A DNA stretch of 64,000 nt, taken from contig NZ_FNUD01000002.1 of assembly GCF_900106095.1 (NCBI RefSeq), positions 3,493,501 through 3,557,500 of the forward strand. The letters are read 5' to 3'. The notes below the pieces were generated by a model. That model searched no databases, was not told the origin of the DNA, and was given only the letters and a program-made list of their open reading frames with translations. How positions within the stretch are numbered: the first letter of the stretch is position 1; every line of letters begins with the position of its first letter. Shown here one piece after another: positions 7,812-17,931 of the stretch. This DNA is from Pseudomonas deceptionensis. GTDB taxonomy: Bacteria; Pseudomonadota; Gammaproteobacteria; Pseudomonadales; Pseudomonadaceae. Position numbers and translations under genes: made by a program.

Positions 7812-9320
7812 ATGGATACGATTGTTAAGCAGTACTTGCAGAAATTTGGAGTAAGCGAGGCGACCCAAACCTTTATTGGCAAGGCGCAGCGGATGTTTAT
7901 CGGCGGTGCCTGGGTCGAGGCCAGTGACGGGCAGACCAGCGACGTTATCGAGCCTTCGACCGAGGGGCTTTTGACCCGCATTCCAATGGCGACCACCCAG
8001 GATCTGGACCGTGCCGTGCAAGCTGCCCGGGCACAGTTCGACGGCGGCGCCTGGCGCCAGGCCAAACCGGCAGAACGCGAGCGAATGATTCACCGCCTGG
8101 CTGATTTGATCGAACTCAATGCCCTTGAACTGGCAGAAATCGAATCTATCGACATGGGCAAGTCTGCAGCCCAGGCCCGGGACGTTGATATTCAGGGAAC
8201 AGTTGATACCTTGCGCTACTTCGCCGGTTGGGCGACCAAGCTCCATGGCCGCACTGTAGAACCTTCATTACCAGGCAACTACCTGGCCTATACGCGCAAG
8301 GAACCGGTGGGTGTCGTCGGGGCCATCGTGCCCTGGAACTTTCCGCTGCAAACCATGGCCTGGAAGCTGGGTGCGGCACTTGCAACAGGCTGTACCGTGG
8401 TGGTCAAACCCGCCGAGTTGACCTCTTTGTCGGCTTTACGTTTCGCCGAACTGGTACAGCAAGCCGGGATTCCGGACGGGGTGATTAACATTGTGACCGG
8501 GCGCGGTAGCGTTGTCGGGGCGGCCATGGCCACACATCCGGGCATCGACAAGCTCACGTTTACCGGCTCGACGCCTGTAGGCCTCACGGTTGGCCGTGCC
8601 GCACTGGAAGACATGAAGCGCCTGACGCTTGAGCTCGGGGGGAAATCGCCGGTTATCGTACTGGCCGATGCCGACCTGAAAGCCGCCGCACAGGCCATTG
8701 CCAACGGGGTTTTCTTCAATTCGGGGCAGGTGTGCGACGCCGGTACCCGGGCCTATGTTCATCGCAGTATCTACGACGAATTCCTGCGTGAGCTGGTGGC
8801 TTATACCCGCACGCTGAAAATGGCGCCGGGGCTGGACCCCGAGTGCTTTATCAGCCCACTGGTGTCGGCGCAGCAGAAGGCGCGAGTCAGCGACTACATC
8901 GAAACCGGCAAGCGTGAAGGCGCTGTCCTGGTGTGTGGCGGGCAACCTGTTGAGGGCCCGGGTTTCTTCGTGGAACCCACCATTTTTGCCCATTGCCGCA
9001 ATGATATGCGCATCGTCCAGGAGGAGGTGTTTGGTCCGGTGCTGGTGACTGCACCCTTTGACGATGACGAAGAAGCTTTGGCGCTGGCCAACGATTCGCC
9101 TTACGGCTTGGCCGCTGCCCTGTATTCCAACGATCTTGGGCGGGTACATGGCCTGATTCCACGGCTGCGTGCCGGTGCAGTCTACGTCAATGCGCACGGC
9201 ACCATCGATCCGTCGATGCCATTTGGTGGTTACAAGCAATCCGGTTTTGGCAAGGATCTGGGCCCGGAACAGCTCGATCACTTACTGGAGACCAAGGCCG
9301 TATGGATCACGCTGCCCTGA
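7812..9320 (+). CDS. NAD(P)-dependent aldehyde dehydrogenase
   Basis: The 502-residue protein has all the landmarks of the ALDH superfamily: PWNFP with N176, K199 of the cofactor site, E274 in LTLELGGKSP and catalytic C308 in FFNSGQVCDAG. It should oxidise an aldehyde to an acid. Betaine-aldehyde and gamma-guanidinobutyraldehyde dehydrogenases are in this group. The ATG at 7812 is preferred over an upstream in-frame codon because GAGAG precedes it and the family starts there. It lies 67 nt after the ureohydrolase and is probably in one operon with it. Confidence 0.9.
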   Translation: MDTIVKQYLQKFGVSEATQTFIGKAQRMFIGGAWVEASDGQTSDVIEPSTEGLLTRIPMATTQDLDRAVQAARAQFDGGAWRQAKPAERERMIHRLADLIELNALELAEIESIDMGKSAAQARDVDIQGTVDTLRYFAGWATKLHGRTVEPSLPGNYLAYTRKEPVGVVGAIVPWNFPLQTMAWKLGAALATGCTVVVKPAELTSLSALRFAELVQQAGIPDGVINIVTGRGSVVGAAMATHPGIDKLTFTGSTPVGLTVGRAALEDMKRLTLELGGKSPVIVLADADLKAAAQAIANGVFFNSGQVCDAGTRAYVHRSIYDEFLRELVAYTRTLKMAPGLDPECFISPLVSAQQKARVSDYIETGKREGAVLVCGGQPVEGPGFFVEPTIFAHCRNDMRIVQEEVFGPVLVTAPFDDDEEALALANDSPYGLAAALYSNDLGRVHGLIPRLRAGAVYVNAHGTIDPSMPFGGYKQSGFGKDLGPEQLDHLLETKAVWITLP

Positions 9321-9366
9321 AGGGTGGCCGGCGTACATCGCTAGCAGGCGCCAGTGGCGCCTTTGA

Positions 9367-9402
9367 ACCCCGCAGGCGTAAAGGGAAGGGCGTCTGCGGG
9401 GT
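9367..9402 (+). terminator. Intergenic hairpin between aldehyde dehydrogenase and permease genes
   Basis: ACCCCGCAGGCG (9367-9378) pairs with CGTCTGCGGGGT (9391-9402) over 12 positions with one G-U pair. There is no T-run, so it may act as a processing or attenuation hairpin that lowers expression of the downstream permease. Confidence 0.4.
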
Positions 9403-9462
9403 GGTAAAGCTGAAAAATGCAGTCATCTCGTCATGATCTTCAATAATAATTAAGAGCCCATC

Positions 9463-11031
9463 ATGAACACTCACGCCAAGCCTGCAGCGAGTACTGTGGC
9501 CCAGGACGACACCTTTGTCGTCGAAGGGCATTCCATTGATTTCATTCCCGAGCACGAGCGCACTGACAAGCTCTCGAGTCAGGGACCTTTCTGGTTTCTC
9601 GGCAATTTCACGTTTTTTACCATGACCATCGGCTTTGTCGGCCCCAGTGTGGGGCTGAGCGCGTTATGGACGACGCTCGCCGGCACGCTGGGGATCATGT
9701 TTGGCACCTTGTTCATGGCGTTTCATGGGTCGCAGGGGCCGCATTTGGGCCTCCCGCAGATGATTCAGTCCCGTGCACAGTTCGGCTATCGGGGCGTGAT
9801 CCTGGTCCTGTTGGCCACGCTCTTTGTGTTCGCGGGCTTTAACATTGTTAACCTGGTGTTGATGATGCAAGGTCTGCACACGTTATTTGGCTTCGATCCG
9901 GTCGTGATCGCCGTGGCCGTGACGGCCCCGGCGGCGATTCTGGCGATCCTGGGCCATGACTGGATGCACCGCAGTTTCAAGTGGGCGTTGTGCCTGTCGA
10001 TTCCGCTTTACGGTCTGGTGACCCTGGCGGTGTTGATGGGCTGGGTGCCAGATGCGCCGTTGCCGGTGCTCGCTGCCGGCGATGCAGCTCCTGTCCCTCG
10101 CGGCTTCAACCTGACGGGCTTCATCGCCCAGTTCGCCGCGGCGGCCAGTTACAACATTGCTTACGCGCCTTATGTGTCTGACTACTCGCGTTACTTGCCC
10201 AAAAACACCTCAAGCAAAAAGCTGATTGCGGTGATTTTTCTGGGCGCCTCCTTGTCTGGCGCGTGGATGATTGCGGTGGGAGGGTGGCTGGCCGACCATC
10301 TCAATTCTACTGATGTACTGGTCGCGCTCGGGCAAGTGGGTAACACCGTGTCGCCGCTGCTCGGCACAGCCGTCGTGATCATCACGATTCTGGCTTTTCT
10401 GCCGGTCATTGCGATGAATATCTACAGCGCCAAGCTGACCACACTGACCTGCGTCGATTCGATCAAACACATTGAGCCGACACGCAGGGCGCGGATCCTG
10501 GCTATCGGCTTTGTGATTTTGCTGCAACTGGGTGTGGCCCTGAGCATCCAGAGTTCGGGTAAAGGCCTGTCGGTGCTGGGTATCTACCTGGTGGTGATGC
10601 TGTACTTCCTGGTGCCGTGGACATCGGTCAACCTCACTGACTACTTCTTCGTTCGCAAGGGCCGTTACGCCATCCCGCACTTCTTTATGCCCAAAAGCAA
10701 TCTTTACGGTAGCTGGGGGCTGCGCGGGATCGCCGCGTACGCGATCGGCTTTGTGTCAATGATCCCTTTCTTTTACATCTATGACGGTGTCGAGCAGCGC
10801 GAGGTCTATGTCGGCCCGCTCGCAAAAGCACTCGGCAGCATCGACATTGCCTGGCTCGTTGGTTTGATCGTGTCGGGGCTGGTGTATTACTGGCTCAGCC
10901 GCTCAATCGACCTGCAGCGTGAAGAGTCAATCATCCAACACATCGAGCATACAGCTGCGCAGTACACCCCTGGCGATGATCTCCCCCAGCCCGTGTTGCC
11001 AGCGTTTACCCCATCGACTGTCGGGAGCTAA
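9463..11031 (+). CDS. NCS1-family permease (cytosine/purine/allantoin type)
   Basis: The 522-residue integral membrane protein has about twelve hydrophobic segments. The N-terminal motif [24 protein letters not shown] is that of NCS1 symporters, which carry nucleobases, allantoin, hydantoins, thiamine and related nitrogen-rich compounds with a sodium ion or proton. In this cluster it is the likely importer for the compound that the ureohydrolase and the two oxidising enzymes act on. The stop is 2 nt before the start of the GMC oxidoreductase, so both are co-translated. The start ATG is preceded by an A/T-rich leader and the weak motif AAGAG. Confidence 0.88.
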   Translation: MNTHAKPAASTVAQDDTFVVEGHSIDFIPEHERTDKLSSQGPFWFLGNFTFFTMTIGFVGPSVGLSALWTTLAGTLGIMFGTLFMAFHGSQGPHLGLPQMIQSRAQFGYRGVILVLLATLFVFAGFNIVNLVLMMQGLHTLFGFDPVVIAVAVTAPAAILAILGHDWMHRSFKWALCLSIPLYGLVTLAVLMGWVPDAPLPVLAAGDAAPVPRGFNLTGFIAQFAAAASYNIAYAPYVSDYSRYLPKNTSSKKLIAVIFLGASLSGAWMIAVGGWLADHLNSTDVLVALGQVGNTVSPLLGTAVVIITILAFLPVIAMNIYSAKLTTLTCVDSIKHIEPTRRARILAIGFVILLQLGVALSIQSSGKGLSVLGIYLVVMLYFLVPWTSVNLTDYFFVRKGRYAIPHFFMPKSNLYGSWGLRGIAAYAIGFVSMIPFFYIYDGVEQREVYVGPLAKALGSIDIAWLVGLIVSGLVYYWLSRSIDLQREESIIQHIEHTAAQYTPGDDLPQPVLPAFTPSTVGS

Positions 11032-11033
11032 CC

Positions 11034-12722
11034 ATGACTGTCCAAAAATACGATTACATCATCATCGGCGCAGGCTCGGCAGGTTGCGTACTGGCCAACC
11101 GGCTGAGTGAGGATCCTGACACCTCAGTACTGGTACTGGAATTTGGCGGCAGCGACCGCAGTGTGTTGATTCAGATGCCCAGTGCATTTTCGATCCCGAT
11201 GAATACCAAAAAGTACAACTGGCGCTATGAAACCGAGCCGGAGCCTTTCCTCGACGGTCGTCGTATCCATTGCCCTCGGGGCAAGGTATTGGGCGGTTCA
11301 TCGTCGATCAACGGGTTGGTGTATATCCGCGGCCATGCTTACGATTTTGATGAGTGGGAGAGCCTGGGTGCCCAGGGTTGGGGGTACCGCAATTGCTTGC
11401 CTTACTTCAAACGTGCGGAATGCTACGAATCGGGCGGCGACAGTTACCGCGGGCAGGACGGGCCGCTGCATACCACCAACGGCAATAACATGAAAAATCC
11501 GTTGTACGGCGCCTGGGTCGAAGCCGGTGCTGAAGCGGGCTACATCAAGACCGATGACTGCAATGGCTTTATGCAGGAAGGTTTCGGTGCCATGCACATG
11601 ACGGTAAAAAATGGCGTTCGTTGCTCGACGGCCAACGCCTATTTACGGCCTGCCATGGGCCGGCCAAACCTGACCGTGGTGACCCGGGCCATGACCCGGC
11701 ACATTATTCTGGAGGGCAAGCGGGCGGTGGGTATCAGCTATGACTGCGCAGGCCGGAACCATGAGGTGTTCTGCAACCGGGAAATACTGGTGTCGGCCGG
11801 TCCTATCGGCTCGCCGCATCTGTTGCAACGTTCCGGCATAGGCCCGGCAGAGGTATTGCGCAAGGCCGGGGTTGAGGTCAGGCATGAACTGCCCGGCGTC
11901 GGCGAGAACCTTCAGGATCACGCCGAGGTGTATATCCAGTTCGGCTGCAAGGAGCCGGTGACGCTCAATAGCAAGATGGATCCCTTGAGCAAACTGATGA
12001 TCGGCCTGCGCTGGTTGTTGTTCAAAGATGGACTGGGCGCGACCAATCATTTTGAGGCCGGTGGTTTTATCCGCTCCGACAAGCGCCTTCTGTGGCCGGA
12101 TATCCAGTTTCACTTCCTGCCGGCGGCCATGCGTTATGACGGCAATAAACCGATCAAGGGGCATGGCTTCATGGTGCTCACCGGGCCGAACAAACCCAAG
12201 AGTCGCGGCTATGTGCGCATTCGTTCAGCTGACCCTTACGAGCATCCGCAGATTCAGTTCAACTACCTGCAACGCGAGGAGGACCGCGAAGGCTTTCGTC
12301 GCTGCATACGCCTGACCCGGGAAATCATCGGGCAGCCTGCGATGGACCGCTTTCGTGATGACGAAATTGCACCCGGGATTCATATAAATAGCGATGAAGA
12401 CATCGACACCTTCGTGCGCGCGAATCTGGAGAGTACCTATCATCCGTGTGGCTCATGTCGCATGGGGGAAGATGAGATGGCAGTGGTTGATTCCGAGTTG
12501 CGGGTGAGGGGGCTTGCAGGTTTACGTGTCATCGACTCGTCAGTGTTTCCAACCGAGCCCAACGGCAACCTCAATGCGCCGACCATCATGCTCGCCGAAC
12601 GGGCATCCGACCTGGTTCGCGGGCGGCAAATGCTGCCTGCTTCGGAAGTTGCAGTCGGCCTGGCACAAGACTGGCAGACGAGCCAGCGCACAGCGCTTCC
12701 CGAGCGCAATGTCAGGGTTTGA
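11034..12722 (+). CDS. GMC-family FAD-dependent alcohol oxidoreductase (choline dehydrogenase-like)
   Basis: The 562-residue protein opens with a Rossmann FAD motif ([19 protein letters not shown]). It has the GMC signature [18 protein letters not shown] near residue 85 and the C-terminal active-site region with HPCGSCRMG and [15 protein letters not shown]. These enzymes oxidise a primary alcohol to an aldehyde, which the upstream aldehyde dehydrogenase could then take to the acid. BetA is the best known relative, but no other bet genes are here. The gene follows the permease after 2 nt. Confidence 0.9.
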   Translation: MTVQKYDYIIIGAGSAGCVLANRLSEDPDTSVLVLEFGGSDRSVLIQMPSAFSIPMNTKKYNWRYETEPEPFLDGRRIHCPRGKVLGGSSSINGLVYIRGHAYDFDEWESLGAQGWGYRNCLPYFKRAECYESGGDSYRGQDGPLHTTNGNNMKNPLYGAWVEAGAEAGYIKTDDCNGFMQEGFGAMHMTVKNGVRCSTANAYLRPAMGRPNLTVVTRAMTRHIILEGKRAVGISYDCAGRNHEVFCNREILVSAGPIGSPHLLQRSGIGPAEVLRKAGVEVRHELPGVGENLQDHAEVYIQFGCKEPVTLNSKMDPLSKLMIGLRWLLFKDGLGATNHFEAGGFIRSDKRLLWPDIQFHFLPAAMRYDGNKPIKGHGFMVLTGPNKPKSRGYVRIRSADPYEHPQIQFNYLQREEDREGFRRCIRLTREIIGQPAMDRFRDDEIAPGIHINSDEDIDTFVRANLESTYHPCGSCRMGEDEMAVVDSELRVRGLAGLRVIDSSVFPTEPNGNLNAPTIMLAERASDLVRGRQMLPASEVAVGLAQDWQTSQRTALPERNVRV

Positions 12723-12729
12723 TTCAGTT

Positions 12730-12755
12730 CATGAGCGGCTGTTCGTAAGCTCATG
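12730..12755 (+). terminator. Stem-loop after the catabolic operon
   Basis: CATGAGC (12730-12736) and GCTCATG (12749-12755) can form a 7-bp stem 8 nt after the stop of the GMC oxidoreductase. There is no T-run, so termination would be weak. The rest of the gap to the next gene shows nothing recognisable. Confidence 0.35.
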
Positions 12756-12901
12756 CGTACGGTTTCAACAGGCATGCCTACAATCGTAGTGCTCCTGTCA
12801 GGTCTTCGTCGCAGTTGAGGAAGGGTTGGCTAAGGTGTCTAGAGAATCCGGGGCGATTCAAACTACATTTAACTGATAGCGACGAAACCGGGAGTCATCT
12901 G

Positions 12902-13600
12902 ATGAACGAGAAACCCACGATTCTATTGGTGCATGGTTTTTGGGGCGGTGCTGCCCATTGGAGCAAAGTCATCGCTGAACTGTTACGCACGGGCTATACG
13001 TCTATTCGCGCGGTTGAACTGCCGTTGACTTCACTTGCAGATGACGCAGAGCGCACTCGCAAGATGATTGCTCAGGAGAAGGGGCCGGTCTTGCTGGTAG
13101 GCCATTCTTATGGTGGTGCCGTCATCACTGAGGTTGGCGATCAGCCGAACGTCGTGGGTTTGGTGTACATCGCCGCATTTGCCCCGGACGCGGGTGAGAG
13201 CCCCGGCGGCATCACTCAGGAACATGTGCCGGTCGCGGCGTCAAACCTTGTGCCTGATAGCGATGGTTATTTGTGGGTTAACCCGCAGCTCTACCATGAA
13301 AGCTTCTGCCAGGATCTGACTACGGACGAGGGGTTGGTGATGGGCATCACCCAGAAAGCCCCGCTGGCCAGCACTTTTGGCGACACCATCACGTCTCCCG
13401 CCTGGAAGAAGAAACCGTCGTGGTATCAGATATCCAGTGAGGACAGGATGATTGCGCCAGAAAATCAGGTGCGTATGTCTAAACGGTTGGGCGCCAGAAA
13501 GGTCATTACCTTGAAAGCAAGCCATGCGTCTCTGGCTTCAAAGCCGGTCGAAGTGGCAGCGCTTATCGATGAAGCTGCAAAGGATCTGGCCAAAGGGTAG
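12902..13600 (+). CDS. Alpha/beta-fold hydrolase
   Basis: The 232-residue protein starts MNEKPTILLVHGFWGGAAHW, with GGGAG 8 nt before the ATG. The oxyanion HGFWGG strand, the nucleophile elbow VGHSYGG near residue 67 and a C-terminal histidine in KASHASL fit a serine hydrolase. Close relatives are general esterases of the hydroxynitrile-lyase/salicylate-esterase type found in many Pseudomonas. There is no signal peptide, so it is cytoplasmic. It appears to be monocistronic and its substrate cannot be predicted. Confidence 0.85.
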   Translation: MNEKPTILLVHGFWGGAAHWSKVIAELLRTGYTSIRAVELPLTSLADDAERTRKMIAQEKGPVLLVGHSYGGAVITEVGDQPNVVGLVYIAAFAPDAGESPGGITQEHVPVAASNLVPDSDGYLWVNPQLYHESFCQDLTTDEGLVMGITQKAPLASTFGDTITSPAWKKKPSWYQISSEDRMIAPENQVRMSKRLGARKVITLKASHASLASKPVEVAALIDEAAKDLAKG

Positions 13601-13686
13601 TTGGTATTTATCACGGGGCTTAGGGGAGGAGGCGAGATCACGTAGCCCCATAGTAAATCCGAAGTCGACAAAGCCTGGCCACAAAA

Positions 13687-13716
13687 AAGCCGCTCATCTT
13701 TTCAGGCGAGCGGCTT
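13687..13716. terminator. Rho-independent terminator, possibly bidirectional
   Basis: AAGCCGCTC (13687-13695) and GAGCGGCTT (13708-13716) form a 9-bp stem. On the minus strand the stem is followed by a T-run (complement of acaaaaaa), which makes a good terminator for the M24 gene at 13757. On the plus strand TTGCTTTG follows, which may end the hydrolase transcript. Confidence 0.75.
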
Positions 13717-13756
13717 GCTTTGCGTAAGCCAGTGCAAGTCTGGGCAGCTACCGGTG

Positions 13757-14929
13757 TTACAGGCGCGCCGGGCAGGTTGAGATGAGCTCGATACGGTCAG
13801 AATGAACAAGGATGTTGTGCTCAAACTTCACAAACCCTACGTCCTCCCGGCCCGCCATGCACTCGATGGCTATTGCCATTCCCGCTTCGATAGTTGTTTC
13901 GTTGCCTGGCACCAGCCATGGAGACTCCCAACCAATTCCGTAGGAGTGACCATGAAGAGGGTAGCCGCAGTAGATTTCTCTGCTCTGCAGTACCTCAAGC
14001 ACAACGTCATACAGTGCATGAGCCGAGACCCCGGGCTTACAGGCATCAACGCCAGCCTCGATAGCAGCAATTGCACCATCGTAGACTTCGTTTTGTGCGG
14101 CACTCCACTTGCCTCCCGCTACCACCGAGCGAGAGAAGTCCCAGGTGTAGCCTTCCACTGCTGCGCCATACATATCACAGTGAAAAATGTCTCCCGTGTC
14201 TAGCTTGCGTGTGGTCCATTGCGGCGCCATTCCGTGTGCGTAAAAAGACGAATGAGGCCCAGAGGCGCAGGCGGCATCTATCATGGCCGCGCCGTGCTTG
14301 ATCGCTACATTGTAGGCGGCAGCCACAGCATCAGCTTCAGTGGTACCTGGTGTGGAAGCGCTCTTCATCATTGCTTCCATCGAGGCATTGCCGACGTCGG
14401 CAGCTTCGCGCAGGAGCTCGAATTCAAAAGCTGATTTGTGCGTTCGCAACCCTTCGATGGCATAGTCGAGCTCCACAAACTGTACGTCGCTGGCGGCGCA
14501 GAGCAGTCGTTTGTAGATGGAGGCGACCAGCCAAGGACCGGCCACCAAAGCTACACGGGCGTTACTGAGCCCCAGTTCTTTCAGTGTTGATGCAACCTTG
14601 TCGGGAACGAAGCCATTTGCCGAGCGAACATCTTGAACGGCAATCACATCCCGTCTGATCGCGGGTGACTCGGTGATCAGAATGGGTTCACCTGACACAG
14701 GGATAATGACCGCTCCATGAGAAAGCCCAGACCAGTGACCAGGCAGGTCCGGAGCGTATGGGAAAACAGGGCAATAGTTAGCGAGATAGATCAGGTCGTT
14801 TGCGGTGTCGACAGTGCCACCCCCTTTACCCCAAACCACAAGGGCCTCCACGCCATTCGCTTTAGCGACTGCTTGTGCGCGCTTCCAGCGATTTTCATAT
14901 TCAGACCGGGGTGTTCGATTAGTCAGCAA
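13757..14929 (-). CDS. Second M24-family metallopeptidase
   Basis: The 390-residue protein is paralogous in fold to the peptidase at 4343 but clearly diverged. The metal ligands are D252 (HCDMYG), D264 (YTWDFSR), H328 (HGHSYGIG), E356 (IECMAG) and E370 (KFEHNILV), all in place. It should be a Xaa-Pro-type peptidase or a related amidohydrolase. The best start is a TTG at 14929 with AGGA about 9 nt upstream. No in-frame ATG gives a full N-terminal domain. It is the last core-type gene before the mobile island. Confidence 0.85.
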   Translation of the reverse strand: MLTNRTPRSEYENRWKRAQAVAKANGVEALVVWGKGGGTVDTANDLIYLANYCPVFPYAPDLPGHWSGLSHGAVIIPVSGEPILITESPAIRRDVIAVQDVRSANGFVPDKVASTLKELGLSNARVALVAGPWLVASIYKRLLCAASDVQFVELDYAIEGLRTHKSAFEFELLREAADVGNASMEAMMKSASTPGTTEADAVAAAYNVAIKHGAAMIDAACASGPHSSFYAHGMAPQWTTRKLDTGDIFHCDMYGAAVEGYTWDFSRSVVAGGKWSAAQNEVYDGAIAAIEAGVDACKPGVSAHALYDVVLEVLQSREIYCGYPLHGHSYGIGWESPWLVPGNETTIEAGMAIAIECMAGREDVGFVKFEHNILVHSDRIELISTCPARL

Positions 14930-15029
14930 AAGTGTATTTCCTAAGTGAGGGTGAGGGCGGCTTCCTGATCAGCTTAGGGATACATGTTGTTGACGATAAG
15001 CCACCTTCTGACAGCTTACGCTTTATTTA

Positions 15030-15061
15030 GAGGCGGTTTGCATCACGATGTGAACCGCCTC
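15030..15061. terminator. Stem-loop at the left edge of the island
   Basis: GAGGCGGTT (15030-15038) and AACCGCCTC (15053-15061) make a perfect 9-bp stem with a 14-nt loop. It lies about 90 nt past the stop of the last gene of the recombinase operon and could end that transcript. On the minus strand an A/T-rich stretch follows. It may alternatively be part of the end of the element. Confidence 0.5.
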
Positions 15062-15151
15062 CTTGAGTTATGGCTATATAAGACTGAGCTTAACAAAATA
15101 AATTAACAAGGCACCACAAACACAGTGGATGCTATTGGTTTGTAAGCTGGG

Positions 15152-15586
15152 CTAGGGCACTGAGTAGATTTCAGCGGTTGGCAACGCCCGTAGCTCTATT
15201 AGCTTGGCCCTCGTAAGCTCCCAATCCTGGAAAAAATTTCGCCATACAGCGATGCCACCCAATTCTCCGACAGCTAAGAGCATTGCTTTATGGGATGCAA
15301 TTAGTAAGTCCCGTTCGCTACGTAACTCTTGATACTCTTGCGAAAGCAGAGCTAAACGTTGCTGCAAGTTGGTTCTTGAATGACTATCTGTTTTTTCAAC
15401 TAGGGCGATTACTTCTTGTTGTCGGGCCTGATACTCATCGAGTACCGCACGACGCATGGGCTGCCGAGTTATATCACTCGGATTTTTTAGCATGCAGTCG
15501 GGCTCTCTAATCACGGAACGGGCGGTGATTTTAACACCGTTACTAAGCATTCTCTGTAGGATAACCTTTAATTCGTCCGGTTTCAT
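15152..15586 (-). CDS. ginD: GinD-like small accessory protein of the recombinase module
   Basis: The 144-residue protein has a charged, helix-forming middle (LQQRLALLSQEYQELRSERDLLIASHKAML) that should form a coiled coil, and no enzymatic motif. Its start overlaps the stop of the preceding recombinase gene by 4 nt (ATGA), as do all joints in this operon. GInt-type islands carry three large tyrosine-recombinase-like proteins followed by one small protein, and Tn554 has a comparable small TnpC. It probably helps the recombinases to assemble on DNA. The gene symbol rests on position, size and order and not on a search. Confidence 0.7.
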   Translation of the reverse strand: MKPDELKVILQRMLSNGVKITARSVIREPDCMLKNPSDITRQPMRRAVLDEYQARQQEVIALVEKTDSHSRTNLQQRLALLSQEYQELRSERDLLIASHKAMLLAVGELGGIAVWRNFFQDWELTRAKLIELRALPTAEIYSVP

Positions 15587-17931
15587 TCAGGACTCCATTT
15601 CTTCGGTGTGTCCATAATGCTGCCGCTGGCCATTTTCTCTAAGGAACGGTATCGATCCTGCCCATTCGGAAAAACCAGTATTGATGGTGGTGTATTAATC
15701 ATAACTTCTAGGCTACTAAGTCTAGATTTAGCGTGATTAAGCTGGTTTTGCCAGCCAATATTCCGCGTTTCTTGTGGGTTGAGCTCAATGATATTCACAA
15801 CCTCGATCATCTTAAGCTTCATGTTCTCTAATGTGGCTTGTTCTTGCGGATTTTCAGAACGGGCCAAGTGGCGGCAGTCGAAGCACTCCAAGTGCTTGGA
15901 GCACGGGTCAACTGTAAAGCTATTAACACAAAACCCATAAGGCGTCACATGTAAGCCATCAGCTTCTACCGATAAGTAGTTAAACGCGTGCTCATCACCT
16001 AACTCACTCTGAATTTTCAAAAACTCATCAACTATAGGTCCACGTATTTTTCCAGCCATGATCATTTTCAGAGTCTCACGTGCTCTAGGCGCGATTGACT
16101 CTGCTTCTTGCGGAATATCTATGTTCGCAAGCGCCTCTGACAGACTCCGGTGATCATAGACGTAGCTCTGGGTTACACTTTTCCGATTAAATCTTTTTGT
16201 AATAATTGTGTCGGCAACACCAAGCCGGAACAACTCCGCATTTTGAAGGTGCCTAAGTGAATGAGTATTAAGTTTAAGTTCGCGGTCAGCGTCATCTTGA
16301 CCATATCTTGAAAAAATATTATTAGCACTAGCCCCAAGATGATTTTGCATATCAAGGGACGAGGCTCGCCCTACAGACAAATATCGATTCACATCAAGAA
16401 TCCCTCCATTTCGCTCCTCGATAAGTGCACGTATGGGCATAAGAAACATCAATTCAGATGGATATAAAACCTCTGCATTGCTCAATCTAAAAGGTGCACA
16501 GTCTGGTAGCTTTGTAGTCATGGTTTCACGCATAAGAGTTTCAACCTCACTTACTCGGAGATACGCTCTTTTCCAGTCCACCTTTCCTTCAAATGCATCT
16601 CCATTTTTGTGCCTAATAATGATAGGTAGTTTTTTAAAATACTTCATGCAGCTTGGCGATACGCCATGCACTGGGATCTGAGAAATTTGTATTCTTCGCA
16701 TCTCATCAAGATATGCGGGGTCAAATGACACGCGATATTTATCTATTAAATCTGAAGGGAGAGGAGGGGAGGCAAACCATATAGAGCCTGACATCCGACT
16801 ATAGATATCCCAAGCGGGGACCAATTCAGACTGATTAAACTCTGGCAATAATCGCCCAGTATTTATTTGGAGCCTGAGTCGGTCACGTAATGGTCCGGTA
16901 AGCCTTTCCGCTTCACTAAACGCTTCCGAAACTAGCTCTTCAAAAATGGTCGGAACGTGCTGAATGGCTTCATATAGTAGTACGCCTGACGCATCAGTAT
17001 CACAAGCCTGTTTTTCCGCGAAATGGCGGATAGCTAGCGAACGCGAGATCCCTCCTTGAGTCCCTGCTAGACTTCCATTGGGAGTATAGTAATCGTGCCA
17101 TTTGGCCCAGTTAAGCGGAAGAAGAATACTCTCTCCGATTCTAAAACCTGTGGCAACTGCCAATTTTAGTTGGTTGAACCGGATGGCATCAACGAATGTT
17201 TTAGGCTGCTCAGTAAATATTATACGAATTAGCTCCCAAAATGCTTTTTCGCTCGGTAACTTTGCGCTATCTTTACGTTCTGCCAACTCCAATTTAACTT
17301 TATCTGTACGGCGGTATGTGTTATTGCTTTTCTTCAGATTGGCGACGGAATCATTACTAATACCTGATGCCGATTGGTGAACGCAATATTGCGCAAGTGG
17401 TGAGCGATTAGCGACATGCTGCCCATCAATTATTGTACGCACAATCATCGCGACGTTAGCGGCGAGCTTGCCTGACGTTCCAATACTCAATGCTACACGA
17501 TAGGCAAGAGCCACGGATGCGGCTGTTAAATCCCAAGGCTCTTCGTTTCCCGCACAGGTAGCAATAATTCTCAGCGGCCGACCTATATTAATTAAGGCGT
17601 GACCTGGCTTATTCTTTTTTACCAAAATTTCATTTATCAACACTGCCTGGTAGTAGTCTCGCCAGTGCCTAGATAGTGGCTGAACGCACATCGGCGTAAG
17701 GGATTGTCTTTGGCGCAAGTCGTTGAGAACCTCCAGCGCTTTGTTATCATATGATAAACTGGAATGCCAAAAAAAGGGGGGCGTCACCATTCCTGCCATA
17801 CTCGCAAGGTCCCAGCGTGCGTTTTTTGACACTTTACCTGATGTATCGTGCGGCAAATCCCATTCAAGTCCCTTCGTTGAAGCTATCGTCTTCGCAGACA
17901 GAATATAATTAGTATAAAAGGTATTCATCAA
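15583..17931 (-). CDS. ginC: GinC-like large tyrosine-recombinase-related protein
   Basis: The 782-residue protein keeps a tyrosine-recombinase core: an arginine in ATGFRIGES (box I), NTHSLRHLQNAEL (the HxxR box II) and a terminal tyrosine in SQSYVYDH-like TQSYVYDH. The stretch KRFNRKS replaces the usual GH box. A cysteine-rich C-terminal segment (CSKHLECFDCRHLARSEN) looks like a zinc finger. Size and domain order fit the third recombinase of GInt modules. It overlaps both neighbours by ATGA. GC content is clearly below that of the core genes, which supports horizontal origin. Confidence 0.78.
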   Translation of the reverse strand: MMNTFYTNYILSAKTIASTKGLEWDLPHDTSGKVSKNARWDLASMAGMVTPPFFWHSSLSYDNKALEVLNDLRQRQSLTPMCVQPLSRHWRDYYQAVLINEILVKKNKPGHALINIGRPLRIIATCAGNEEPWDLTAASVALAYRVALSIGTSGKLAANVAMIVRTIIDGQHVANRSPLAQYCVHQSASGISNDSVANLKKSNNTYRRTDKVKLELAERKDSAKLPSEKAFWELIRIIFTEQPKTFVDAIRFNQLKLAVATGFRIGESILLPLNWAKWHDYYTPNGSLAGTQGGISRSLAIRHFAEKQACDTDASGVLLYEAIQHVPTIFEELVSEAFSEAERLTGPLRDRLRLQINTGRLLPEFNQSELVPAWDIYSRMSGSIWFASPPLPSDLIDKYRVSFDPAYLDEMRRIQISQIPVHGVSPSCMKYFKKLPIIIRHKNGDAFEGKVDWKRAYLRVSEVETLMRETMTTKLPDCAPFRLSNAEVLYPSELMFLMPIRALIEERNGGILDVNRYLSVGRASSLDMQNHLGASANNIFSRYGQDDADRELKLNTHSLRHLQNAELFRLGVADTIITKRFNRKSVTQSYVYDHRSLSEALANIDIPQEAESIAPRARETLKMIMAGKIRGPIVDEFLKIQSELGDEHAFNYLSVEADGLHVTPYGFCVNSFTVDPCSKHLECFDCRHLARSENPQEQATLENMKLKMIEVVNIIELNPQETRNIGWQNQLNHAKSRLSSLEVMINTPPSILVFPNGQDRYRSLEKMASGSIMDTPKKWSPE

